This document shows, one piece after another, positions 1-13,200 of a DNA stretch of 64,000 nucleotides (position 1 is its first letter; the number at the start of each line of letters is the position of its first letter). A model generated the notes under the pieces. It was not told the origin of the DNA, searched no databases, and saw only the letters and a list, made by a program, of their open reading frames with translations. A program made the translations under genes and the position numbers. This DNA comes from Isoetes taiwanensis (Eukaryota; Streptophyta; Lycopodiopsida; Isoetales; Isoetaceae), in assembly GCA_021234155.1 (NCBI GenBank), contig JAJEKV010000010.1:4314871-4378870 (forward strand), read 5' to 3'.

Positions 1-841
1 GGTGTTACGTATTGCTAGAGTCCCACTCCCGTGAGGCTAGATCCAAAAGTTCCCCAGGCAAAATTCTTCCCCGGCAGGCCAAGCCCCTGGTCGTGACGCT
101 TAATGAGGACCACCTCCTCTCGAGCTCCTGCCTCTATCCGACCGCTTGATCCTCCGCTCAGGCCCTCTTCTGAAGGTCCAAAGACTCCAGATCGGGTCCT
201 GGAGAATTTGTCAACCGGGCGGCCCGATGCTCTGGCTTTGTAGAAACCGTGACTGCTTTATCGCTCGCAATCGGGATGCTCCTCGAATGGCAAATAGACC
301 CCGCCAACGGGTCTAATGGTATTAAATTACCCTCCTTAGGGAGCAAGTTACACCTGGCCGGGTTTTGGCGAAGAAGAAAACACTCACGCCTCTCCAATGA
401 CAAGATCCCCGCGATGCACATCCTAGAAGCACTGACTACGAAAGTGTGATGAAAGTGGAGCTACTTTGGCACTTCTTGGAGTTCGTGGTCTTCGCCACCT
501 GAATCCTTTTTGGTCCCGGTGGCAACGTCGACGCCTGAGTCCATTGGCGTAGTCGACGCTGACTCGAGAGCCGGAGGTCGCCTGGCCCGGCCCTGGTGGC
601 CTTGGGGAGAGGGAATTCAGGCAGCAGCCCGGAGGGGATTTTAGGGTCTCATACCGGGCGCGAAACAACACCCTAACCTCCACTTCAAGACACTCCGCGA
701 AGGTCCCGCTGAATCGACAGCGAGAGGCCTCCTCAAACGCAGGGGCAAACCCCGTGGCTGCCGTGCTCTAGAAGGGCTTACGCTTTGGGGCCGAAGTCCC
801 GTCTCATAATTTGGGACCCGCCGAAAAGCAAGAGCCGAAAT

Positions 842-3800
842 ACGCTTAAAGACCACACTTCGATCTCTCGCCTCTATCCCATCGCTGAATCCTTTCGCTC
901 AAGGCCCTATCCTCGCATAAGGTCCAAAAATCCAACATCCGGCCCTGAGAACTTATCAAACCGCTAAGCCGCCCCGCCGGCCTAATCGTAGAAACCAAAG
1001 TGCTTTGTCGCTCGGACATTCTCGAGGCTCCTAATGGTAGCGATTCGACTTTGCCACATCAACCGAGGCCGAATTAATTCTAGAGACCAAGTTGTACCTG
1101 GGCCGGGCTTTGCAAAAAGAAGAAACCATCCACGCCTCTACGCTATAAAGATTCGACAAACACCTCCTAGGCCAATTTGACTACGAAAGTGTGTTGGACA
1201 TGAGATAGTTTGACGCCTCGAGAAGTTGGGTGTGGTCTTCTCTGCCACGAAACTTGGTCCCCGTGGACAATGTCGACCTTTCGAGTCCACATTAAGGTAC
1301 GAACAATTCCGTGAGGGAAGTTGCCTCGTCCGCCGCTGTGGGCCTTCGACTTTGGGGCAAGTCAGCTTCTAGGTGGTTTTAGGGTCCTCGGGCTTCCTGG
1401 CCAACACCTCTACGCTGTAAGATACTCTGCGAAGGTCCTAGTCGAATCCGGACAAGGATAGAGCTCTCAAACGAACCCTGAGTTGCTGTGTTCTGTGGCC
1501 TTGGCGCTTTGGGTGCCGAAGTTTTGGTCTTTTGCACTTGGGACTTGGCCGATAAGATGCTATTGAGAACACGAAGCAAGGAACCCCATCGAATGGAGTT
1601 TGATCTCAGACTCTCCCCGCTTGTGGCGCGAAGTAAGGGCGCTTTATGAGTAAGACATTCATAAATCTCGTAATTAATGCATAGTACCTAATTGGAATTC
1701 TGATTTTGGTCGGGCCAGCATCACGGCAACATACGTGCTTTCAAAATTTCTCGGACAAAGTTTCTAGATCAAAGTGTTTGCATTTAGAACGGTCCGGTAC
1801 CAGAGTTATTGCACACTTGCCCACTCAACAAGGCTGAACCTTGCAAGGGCTCCTCATTAGAGGGAGAGTCCGACCGGTAGAGGCTTAGCCCAAAAGTTTC
1901 CTCACAGGCGTACTTTTCCCTGGTAGCGTCACTTTGGGGCCAGACGCTTAAAGACCATATTAATTTATCTCGCCCTCTATCCTAATCGCTGAATCCTTTC
2001 GGTTTCAAGGGCCCCGCCTCGATAAGGTCCAAAAATCCAACATCCAACCGAGGAACTTATTAAACACCAGCGGCTGCCCCGCCGTCCAACGTCGCGTAAG
2101 TCCAAAGTGTTTTATCGCTCGTGACATCGCTGAGGTTCCGTAATGGCTATGATTCTACTTCGGGCTTACATCAGTTCGAGGCCCAATTACCGAGGCTAAG
2201 TTTCATACCGCTTTTGCAAAGAAAGTGACATTAATTTACTTAATGCTAAAGATTCAAATGTTCGTTCCTAGGCCAATTGACTAAGAGTGTTGGACATGAG
2301 ATAGTTTGATCGCCTCGAAGGTGGTCTTCCTCGCCATTTAAACTTGGTCTCCTGTGACAATGTCATTATTCCGGAAGTCCATCGCGTGAAGCCAATCACG
2401 ATTCCCGAGGAAGTTGCCTCGTCCGTCGGCCTCGAGAGGACTTTGGGGTAAGTCAGCTCTGCATGGTTTTAGGGTCCATACTGGCCAACACCTCCCCTCT
2501 AATACGCCAAGATACGCTAGCTATCCTAGTCAATCCTCGACAAGGATAGAATTCAAACGCAAACCCTATGAGCTATCGCCCTGTGGTTTGGCGCTTTGGG
2601 TGCCGAAGCCTTGGTCTTTGCACTTGGACTCTGGCCGATAAGATGCGCTTGAGAAACGCTGAAGTGCGGAACCGACTTAATGGAGTTTGATCCGTAATTC
2701 CTCCGTGGCGCTTAGAAGTAGCGTTTTGCAGAGTAAAGACATTCATAAATCTCGCACTAATACATAGTAATGGAATTAAATTATGATTTTTTGTCACAGC
2801 TTCCTAAGCTCATCGCAACATACGCTTTTCAAAATTTCCGACAAGGTTTAGATCAAAGTGTTTGCATTAGAACGGCCCCGGCAACTTCGTTGTTAGTACC
2901 GAAATGGCACACTTGCCCAAGTCAAACAAGGCCGACCTTGCAAGGCCACCCTCATTAGAGGGGAGAGGGAGTCCTACCCTGAGTAGCCCCAAAAGTTTCC
3001 CCGAGGCAGCCTTTCCTCGGCAAATACCGTGATTTAAAGACTACACTCCCTGGATCTCGGCCTCTATCCCAATCGCTGAATCCTTCGCTCATGGGTCCTT
3101 TCGCCCTCGATAAGGTCCAAAAACATCCAACATCCCGGAGGAACTTATCAAACTCCGCCAAGCCGTTCCTCAAGGGTCGACCGCGGTAGAAAACCAAAGT
3201 GTTTTGTCGTCGGACATCATGAGGTCTCAATGGAAGGTTCCGACTTCGGGCCACATCGTCCTGAGGTCAAGAATACCTTAGAGACCAAGTTGCACTCTGG
3301 CCGCTTTTGGTAAAGAGAAACACTCTACGCCTCTACGTTGCAAGATTCGGCCTGAATCTCCCAGGCCGGAATCGGACTACGAAAGTGTGTTGACATGAGA
3401 TAGTTTTGATCGCCTCGAAGGTGGCCTTCCTCGCCACGTAAACTGGTCCCCGTGACAATGCTCCATCTTCCAGTCCATCGCGCAGAGTCAATCACGATTC
3501 CAGAGAGGAAGTTGCCTCGGCCCCGCTGTGGCCTTCTGAGAGGACTTTGGGGCAAGTCAGCTTCTATTGGTTTTACATTCCCTTCGGCTCAAGGCCAACA
3601 CTCTACCGCCAGTTATTTGCGCTAAAGGTCCTAAATAACTGGACAAGGATATTAGAGGCCTCCAAACGTGAACCCTGGTATGAGTTCGCCGTTCTAGCGT
3701 GGTTTATGCTTTGGGTGCCGAAGCCTTTGGTCTTTGTAACTTGGACTTGGCCATAAGATGCAGCTTGAGAACGCTGGGCAAGGGTAACCGGGCTAAAATG

Positions 3801-4285
3801 GAGTTTGATCTCATACCTCCGCTGTGGCGCTTAGAAGTAAAGGGCGCTTTTAGGGCAAAGAACATTCATATAAATTCGTGAATTAATGCATAGTACTAAT
3901 TAAATTCGATTTTCCGCCGTACAGTTTCCTAAGTCATCGCCAACATACGCCAGTTTTCAAAATTTCAAAAGCCTCGACGAAATTTTCCTAAGCAAATACA
4001 CGGGCCGTATCGCCAAAAGACCACACTTCCTCGATCTCTGCTCCCATGCTTAATCGCTGAATCCTTCTTTAAGGGCCCCGGCCCTCGATAAGGTCCGCTA
4101 AAAAAATCCAACATCCGGTCCGTGAGAACTTATCAAATCAGCAAGGCCCTCTGGCGGCCGAATCGTAGAAAACCAAAGTGTTTTGTCGCTCTCGGACATC
4201 AGCGAGGTTCTAATGGCGATTCGACTACCACATCGTCCGAGGCCGAACTTCCCTATATCGCTGCACTCCGCTTTTGCAAAAGAAC
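842..4285. repeat. Divergent satellite subfamily (B block) with out-of-register edges
   Basis: Three units here share variants absent elsewhere: GTGTTGGACATGAGATAGTT replaces the usual GTGATGGAAGTGAGCTACTT, GGTCCAAAAATCCAACATCC replaces GGTCCAAAAGATTCCAGATC, and AATTAATGCATAGTAC replaces AATTAATGCATTGCAC. The left edge (about 841) jumps forward within the unit, giving a landmark spacing of 746 bp instead of about 1095. Near 4285 the sequence jumps back from the GCTTTTGCAAAAG part of a B unit to the GAGAGTCC part of an A unit, giving a 1309-bp spacing. The last B unit also lacks roughly 130-150 bp near 3990-4010. This suggests a block moved in by illegitimate or unequal exchange. Confidence 0.75.
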
Positions 4286-7200
4286 AAGAGAGAGTGAGTC
4301 CCCGACCCCGTGAGGCTGATCCGTCTCAGGCAGCCCCTTTCGCGTCAGCTCGGTTGCACGCTTAATGACCACCCTCCCGGAAAGCCCGGCTCTCTATCCG
4401 ACCGCTGGATCCTCCGCCTGTAGCCCCTCGAAGGTCCAAAAGATTCTGGGGATCGTCCGAGAACTTGTCAAACTACGGGCGCCCCGATACGCCTTTGTAG
4501 AAACCGGTGATCATGAGTCACCGTTCGCACCGGATGCTCCTGAATGGCAAATAGACTCGCCAAATCGTCCTGAATGGCGAAATTCATCTTAGGAGCAAGT
4601 TTTCACACTACCGGGTTTTGCGAAAGAAGTTGAAACACTCACGCCCACGCATAGCCAAGATAAGATGCACATCCCAGGGCCAATCGACCACGAGCGTGGA
4701 TGGAAGTGAGCTTACTTTATTTCGAGTTCGCGTAATGGTCTTCCGCCACTTAACTTGGTCCCCGGCAATGTCGACGCTCGAGTCCATTAAGGCAGAAGTC
4801 GATCGCGATTCCCGGAGAGCTGAGGTCGCCTATCCGTTCCCTGGCCTCGAGAGGAAATTTAAGGCAGCCCGGAGGGATTTGCGGTCCGCTACCGCTGTGA
4901 AAACACCTTAACCTTAATTTCAAGACACGCGCTAAGGTCCCGGCCGAAGTCCGACAAGGATAGTTCAAACGTGAAACCCCGGCTGCTGCGCTCTAGAAGG
5001 CGTTTTGCCGCTTTAAATGGTCCCGGCTCCAAGCGTAATTTGGGATCAATGGCGCGCGAAATGAATACTTTATAAGGGGAACCGACGGAGCGGAGTTTGG
5101 GCCTTTTCTCCTCCCGCCATGTGGTGCGCGGTGAAGTCGGGGCTTTGCAGCGCTGGCAAGACATTCGTGAATTCGCACTACCGTAAAATAAATTCCGCTT
5201 TTGGCTGCCGGATCCCTAATTCATCTCCACACGCCCAATTCTTCGAATTTTCGAGAAGGTCTAGGTCAAGGGTTAGATTAGAACGGCTTCTGGGGCGTTC
5301 GCTGTGGCAAACCGGTCGCACCCTTCCCCAAGTCAAACGAGGCCGACCTTGCGTGATCCCTCACAAGAGGGAAGAGTCCCACCCCGTGATAGCATCCAAA
5401 GTTCCCCAGGCACTCTTCCCCGCAGCGCCCGGTCGTGACCGCCATCGACCACCCTCCTCGAGTCTCGCCTATCCGGACCGTTGATCCTCCGCTCAGGCCC
5501 CTCTTCTGAAGGTCCAAAAGACCTTTACTCCCGGCCCCGAGAACTTGTCGTAAATCACGTATTCCCGATGTCGACCTTGTAGAAACCACACTGCTTTTGT
5601 CGTCGCACCGGGATGCTCCTCGAATGGCAATGACTCGCTAAACGTCCGGAACGCTAAATTACCCTAGGGAGAACAAGTTACACCTGGCCGGTTTTGGTTG
5701 AAACACTCACTTCCACGACAGATCCCTTCGCATGCAATTCCAGGCCAATTGACTACGAAAGTGTGATGGAAGCGAGCTACTTTGGCATTTTGAGTTCGGT
5801 GGTCTTCCGCCATAACTTACTATCCCTGTGGTACGCTCCACGTTCTCGAGTCCATTGCTGAATGATCGCTGACTCCTGAGCTGAGGTCGCCTGTCCGCCC
5901 CTGTGGCCTTTGGGAGAGGAAATTTGGGGCGCGCAGCCCCGGAGGATTTAGGGTCCGCTCAAGGGCCAACACCCCCAACTCCATCTTCAAGACACCCGCC
6001 AGTTGGTCCCTACCGACCGACAAGGGAGAGGGGAGCCTCCAAACGTAACCCCGGCTGCCGTGCCTCTAGAAGGGTTTACGCTTTGGGGGCCGAGTCCTGG
6101 TCTGCTGCACTCTCGACCTGGCCGAGAAGCGTTAAGCCGGTGGTCACGCGAGCAAGGGAACCGGACGAGCGGAGTTTGGGCCTTCCTCCTCCGATGTGGC
6201 AAGTAGAAGTCGGGGTGCTTTGCAGCGGCAAGACATTCAGAATTCCCGCAATTAATGCATTGCACCTAAAATAAATCTGCTTCGGCCGCTGGATCCCTAA
6301 TTCATCTCCAGCACACTACCTAATCTTCGAACTTCTGGAGAAGGTCTAGGTTAAAGGGTTAGTGAACGTCGGGCAGCCCAGCAGGTAACCGAAATGCACT
6401 CCCTTCCCTAAGTCAAACGAGGCCAGGATCTTGCGTGGATCCCTCACAAGAGTGGGAGAGTCCTGACCCCGTGAGGCTGATCCGTGCCCCGAGGCGCCTC
6501 TTCCCCGGCAGTCATTTGGTCGTGACGCTTAATGACCAATTTCTCCCGGAGTCTTGCTCTATCCGACCGCGGATCCTCCATTCGTAATTCCCCTTCGAAG
6601 GTCCAAAAGATTCCAGATCGGTCCTGAGAATCCTTATTAAACCAAGGCCCCTTGATGCCTTCGAAACCGCGACTGCTTTTGTCGTTATCGGGATGCTCCC
6701 GAATGGCAAACAGGACCCCTCGCCAAATCGGGTCCGACGTATTTAAATTACCCCAGGGATAAGTTACACCTGGCCGGTTTTATGAAGAAGGAAACAACAC
6801 CACGCCTCCACGACAAGATCCCGCATGCACATCCTGGTACAATTCGACTAATGCAGTGTGATGGAAGCGAGCTACTTTGATTTGGTTCGTGGTCTTCACA
6901 ATGAACTTGGTCCGTGGCAATGTTGACGCTTCCGAGTCCATTGGCGAGTCGATCAGCGTGACTCCGGAGAGCTGAGGGTCGCCGTCCGTCCCTGTAATTG
7001 GGAGAGGGAAATTTGGGGCGCGAAATTCGAGGGATTTGGTCCGCTACCAAGGCCAACACCCCAACCTAATTTCAAGACACTCCGCAAGGTCCCTACCGGA
7101 CCGACAAGGAGAGCTCAAACGAAACCCCGTGGGCTGCTGTGCTCTAGAAGGGTTTACGCTTTTGGGGGTCGAACCGGTTCCGCTGCACTTGGACCGCTGG

Positions 7201-10200
7201 CAGAGCCGAATACGCAGTAAGGGGAAATCCACCTGAGCTGAGTTTGGGCCTTTCCTCCCTCCGATGGCAAGTAGAAGTCTGGGGCTTTGCGTTGGGCAAG
7301 ACATTCTCAGAATTTAATTAATGTATCACATCTAAAATAAATTCTGCCACAATGGATCCTAATTCATCTCCAAAGACACTACCACCCTTCTAATTTTCTG
7401 AGAAGGTCTAGGGTCAAAGGGTTAGCATTAGAATCCGCTTCTGGCGTTTCGCTGTATAAATCCAAGCTCGTGGGCACTTCCTTAAGCCAAACGAGGCCGT
7501 GACCTCGTTGTGGATCCTCGGCCAGTTAGGGTAGAGAGTCCGACCGCTGTGAGGCTGGATCCAAAAGTTCCCGAGGCGTTCTTCCTCGGGCAAATAAGCC
7601 TCGGCTACGATCGCCATCGACCAATTCTCCCAGAGTCCACTTCTATCCGACCGTTGGATCCTTCTGTTCGTGGCCCCTCTTCGAAGGCTAACCAAAAGAT
7701 TCCAGATCGGTCCTGAGAACTTGTCAAAATCAATGCATACCCATGTCACCGGTAGAAAACCGGCAGACTATTTTTTGTCGTCGGGCACCGGATGCTCCCG
7801 AATGGCAAATAGACCCCGCTAAATCACCGTCCGAATGGCTAAATTACCCTAGGGAGCAAGTTACATGGTCGGTTTTGGCGAAAAGAAGGAAACACTCCAC
7901 GCTTCCACGACAGATCCCAGATGTACACATCCTTAGGCCAATCGACTCACGAGTGTGGACGGAAGTGAGCCACTTGGCTCTTGGAGTTCTGCGGTCTTCC
8001 GCCATTGTTAACTTTGGTCCCTGTGGCAATGCCTGCAATGCTCGAGTCCATTGGCGTAGCTCACCGCTGACCTGAGAGTGGAGGTCGGCCTGGTCCGTCC
8101 CGTGGCCTGTGGGAGAGGAAATTTGGGGCAAGCATTCCTGAGGGATTTTGTGGTCCGCTACTCAAGGCCACCACTCTAACCTAATTTCAAGACACTCGCT
8201 AAGGTCCCTACTGACCTCGACAATAGCTCTCTCCAAACGAACCCCGTGGGTTGCCGTGCTCTGAAGGGTTTATATTGGGGCCGGAAGTCCTCGGTCTCAT
8301 AAGGTAACTTGGACCTCGGCCGAAGCGCCAGCCTCGAGAATACGCGTGGAGCAAGGGAACTCGGAATTTCGAGCGGAGTTTGGGCCTCTTTCCTCCTCCG
8401 ATGTAAGGCAGGAAGCTCTGCTTTGCAAAGGGCAAGACATTCGTGAACGCAGAATTAATGCATTGCACCTAAAAATAAAATCTCGCATTTTGCCGCCGAT
8501 CCCAATTCATCTCCAAAGACACTACCAATTTCGGAATTTCTGAGAAGGTCTAGGTCAAAGGGTTGTATTAGGAATCCGCCGGCAGCTCCGCTGTGGCAAC
8601 CGAGCTGGCACCTTCCCAAGTCAAACGAGAGGCCAGATCTTGCAGATCCTCACAAGAGGGGAGAGTCCCATTCCGTGAGGCTGGATCCAAAAGTTCCCGG
8701 TAGGCGTTCTTCCTGGCAATTTCGCCCCTGGTCGACGCTTAATGACCACCTCTCGGTTCTGGCTCTATCCGACCGTTGATCCTCCGTCAGGGCCTTCTTC
8801 GGAAGGTCCAAAGATTCCGGTGATCGGGTCCTGAGAACTTGTCAAACCGCTGGGCGCCCCGATGTCTACTTTGTAGAAACCGCGACCGTTTGTCGCTCGG
8901 ACGGGGATGTCTGAATGGCAATAGACCCCCGCCAACAAGCCCTGAACATGTAAATTCAGGGCAAGCCAATCTATCGGGTTTTGGCGAAGCATAGTGGAAA
9001 CACTCACGCCTCCACGACAAGATTCCGTGACGTACATCCTAGGCTACCTGACTAATACGAGTGTGATGGAAGTGAGCTACTTTGGCGCTCTTGGAGTTCG
9101 GGTGGTCTTCGCCATTTAACTTGGTCCCTGTGGCAATGTCGACGCTCGAGTCCATTGGCAGAGTCGATCGTGAGAGCGAGGTCAGCTCAACCAACCTCCA
9201 AAATCTCGTAGGTGGAAATTTGGGGCAAGCAGCCTCCCGGAGGGATTTAGTGGTCCGCCACCGCCAACAACACCCCAACTCCATTTCAAGACACCTGCCG
9301 CGGTCCCATCCGACAAGGAGGGTTCTCCCAAACGAAACCCCGTGGGCTGCCGTGCCCCAGAAGGTACTGCCTTGGGGCCGAGTCCCTGCCCTGCTGTACC
9401 TGGGACTGGCCGAAGCAAGAAACGAATACGAGCAAGGGAACTGACCGAGCTGAGTTTGGGCCTTTCCTCCTCCCTGATGTATAAGTAGAAGCTCTGGGCT
9501 TTGGTGTTGGCAAGACATTCGAAATCTAATTAATGCATCAGACCTAAAAATAAATCTGCTTTTGGCCACCGGGATCCCTAATCCATCCAAAGACACTACC
9601 TAATTCTTTGGAATCTTTGAGAAGGTCTGTCGTTGGGTTAGCATTAGAATCCGTCGGCAGCCCGCTGTGTATAAACCGAAATGGCACCCTTCCCTGTAAG
9701 TCAAACGAGGCTGATCTGCGGTGGATCCCCACAAGAGGGAGAGTCCCACCCCGTGAGGCTGGATCCAAAAGTTCCTCTGTAGGGCAGCCTCTTCCCCGGC
9801 ACTTCCCGGCCGGTGACGCTTATCGACCACCTTCCCTTTGAGCCCGCTCTTCTATCCGACCGCTGATCCTCCGCTCAGGCCCCTCTTCTGGTAAGGTCCA
9901 AAAGATTCCAGATCGGGTCCGAGAACTTGTCAAACCGCTGAAGGCCCCTGGATGTCTACTTTGTAGAAACCGCGATCAAGCTTTGTCGCTCGCACCGGGG
10001 ATGCCTCCCAGAATGGCAATAGACCCCGCCAAATCGTCCGAATGGCTTAAATTACTCCTAGGGAGCAAAGCAGACGTATTGTTTTAAGGTAAAGAAGGGA
10101 AACACTCACTAATTTACAAGATCCCGCATGCACATCCTAGCAATTGACTACGAAAGTGTGTGATGGAAGTGAGCTACTTTGGTGCTTCTTGGAGTTCGGG

Positions 10201-13200
10201 TGGTCTTCAATACTCTGAACTTGGTCCTGTGTAATGTCGACGCTCGAGTCCATTGGCGAGTCGATCACACCCTAGAGCTTGAGGTCGCCTGGCCCTCATT
10301 CCTGTGGCCTTGGGGAGAGGGAAATTTAGCGCTAAACGAGGGATTTTAGGTCCATACCTCAAAGGCCAACACCCCAACTCCACTTTCAAGACACGCTAGT
10401 CCCTACTGACCGGACAAGGAGAGGGAGCCTCGAAAACGAAACCCCGTGGGCTCTTAGAAGGGTTTACGCTTTAAAATGAGTCCCGTCTCAAGCACTTGGA
10501 CCGGCCGAGAAGCGCAGAGTCGAGAATAATGGAGTAAGGGAACTGACGGAGCGGAGTTTGGGCCTTTCCTCCGATGTGGGCGCGGTAGAAGTCTGGGGCT
10601 ATGTTGGCAAGACATTCAGAATTCGCAATTAATGATTAAAAATCTAAAATAAATTCGCTTTTGCCGATCCTAATCTGTTCCAAAGACACGGCCCAATTCT
10701 TCGAATTCGAGAAGGTCTAGGGTTAAAGGGTTAGTATTAGAACGGCCGGGCAGCCCGCTGGCAACCGAGCCTGCACTTTCCCAAGTCAAACGAGGCCGAC
10801 CTTTGCGTGGATCCCTCACAAGAGGGGAGAGTCCCACTTTAGAGCGGATCCAAAGTTCCTTTAGGTACTTTTCCGCCGGGCCCCCGGTCGCAGACGCTTA
10901 TCGACCACTCTCCGAGTCTCTGGCTCTCTATCCGATCAACAACAAGGATCCTCCGTCAGGCCAGCCCCCTTCGAAGGTTGGTCCAAAGATTCCGACGGCC
11001 CGAGAACTTGTCAAACCGGCTTAAGGCCCCGGATAGTTCCGGGCCTTTGTAAACCAGACCGCTTTTGTCGTCGCACCGGATAACCCGGAATGGCAACAGA
11101 CCTTCGCCAAATCGTCCGGAATGGCTAAATTACCCTAGGAGCAAGTTACACCTGGCCGGTTTTATTAAAGAAGGAAACACTCAATGCCTTCCACGACAAG
11201 ATCCCGCATGCACATCCTAGGCCAACTGACTCACGAAAAGGGATGGAAGCGGAGCTACTTTGGCGCTCTTGAGTTCTGTGGTCTTCCTCGCCACCTTTAA
11301 CTTGGTCCCTGTGGCAATGTTGATCGCCTGAGTCCATCAAGTGTATCGATCGCTGACTCGAGAGCGGAGGTCGCCTCATTCATTCTGGCCTTTGGGAGGG
11401 AAATTTGGGGCAAGCAGCCGGAGGATTTTAGGGTCCGCTGGCCTCGCCAACACCCTAACCTAATTTCAAGACACTCTGCTAAGGTCCCTACCGACCGATA
11501 AGGAGAGGGCCTCCAAACGTGAACCCCGTGGGCTGTGCTCTAAGGGTTTACGCTTTGGGGCCGAGTCCCCGGGTTCACAGACTTGGGACCTCGGCCAAGC
11601 GTTGTTCTATAGTTACGAGCAAGGGGAACCGACGGAGCGAGCTTCACCTTCCTCCTCCGGCGTGGGTGCAGAAGCTCCGGGGCTGGTGCTGGCAAGACAT
11701 CTCAGAAATCTCGCAATTAATGTATCAGACGAAAATAAATCGCTCTTTAAGCCACGGATCCCTAATCCACCTTAACGGCCCAATTCTTCGAATTTTCTGA
11801 GAAGTCTCAGGCCAAAGGGTTAGGCATTAGACCTGCCGGGTACTACAGGCAACCAAGCCGGGCACCTTCCCCTGCCAACGAGGCCAGGACCTTGCGGTGG
11901 ATCCCCTCACAAGAGGGAGAGTCCCACCTCGTGATGCTGATCCAGTTCCCGCGAGGCAGCTCCTTCCTCGCGCCACTTCAGTTGGCTGCATCACACGACT
12001 TCACCTCCCCGGAGTCTCCTGCCTCTATCCCAATCGCTGATCCTCTCGCTCAGGCCCTTCTGAAGGTCCAAAGATTCCATCTAACCGAGAACTTGTCAAA
12101 CCGCTGGCCCCGGATAAGTCTACTTTGTAGAAACCGGGCAGACTATTTTGTCGCTCGCACCGGGATGCTCCTAATGGCAAATAGACTCGCCAATCGTCCG
12201 AATATTTAAATTACCCTTTGTATAGCAAGTTACATGGTCGGTTTTGGCGAAAAGAAGGAAACATCATCACTTCCACGACAAGATTCCGTGATGCCATCCT
12301 AGGCCAATTGACTACGAGTGTGGATGTAGCGGAGCTACTCTTTACGCTTCTTGGAGTTCGGTCTTCGCCACGTAATCCTGGTATCCCTGTGGCAATGTCG
12401 ACGCTCTGGAGTCCATTGGCAGATGATCGCGATTCTGAGTGGAGGTCGCCTCGTCCGGCCCCTGTGGCCTGAGAGGAAATCTAGTGCTAACCGGAGGATT
12501 TTAGGGTCCGCCGGCGCCTAACACCCTAACCCACTTCAAGACACCTGCCAAAGGTCCCTACCATCCCACAAGGAGAGCCTCAAACGAAAACCCGTGGGCT
12601 GCTGTGCTCTAGAAGGGTTTACGCTTTGGGGCCGAACTCGTCTCTGCTGCACTTTGACCTGGCCGAAGCAAAGCAAATGCCGAATACGGAAAGTAAGGGA
12701 ACCGACGGAGCTGAGTTTGGGCCTTTCCCTCCTCCGGATGTGGTAAGTAGAAGTCGGGCGCTTTGCGTTGGCAAGACATTCAGAATTCAATTAATGCATT
12801 GCACGAAAAATAAATCTCGGGATTTTTGCCACGGATCCCTAATTCATCTCCCAAAGACACCTACCTGAATCCTCGAGAAGGCTCCAGGGTCAAAGGGTTA
12901 AGATTAGAACGTGGCTCTGGGCAGCCCGCTGTATAAACCGAGCCGCACCCTTCCCCAAGTCAAACGAGGCCGTGACTCCAAGGGTGGATCCCTCAAGAGG
13001 GGAGAGTCCCGACCCCGCAGAGGCTGGATCCAAAAGTTCTCGAGGCGTCCTCTTCCTCGGCAGCCCCGGGCTGCACGCCATCGACCACTCTTCCCCGGAG
13101 TCTCGGCTTCCCATCACCGTTGACTCCGCTCAGGCCCTTCTGAAGGTCCAAAAGATTCGTGACGGCCCCGAGAACTTGTCAAACCGCGGGTCTCCTGATG

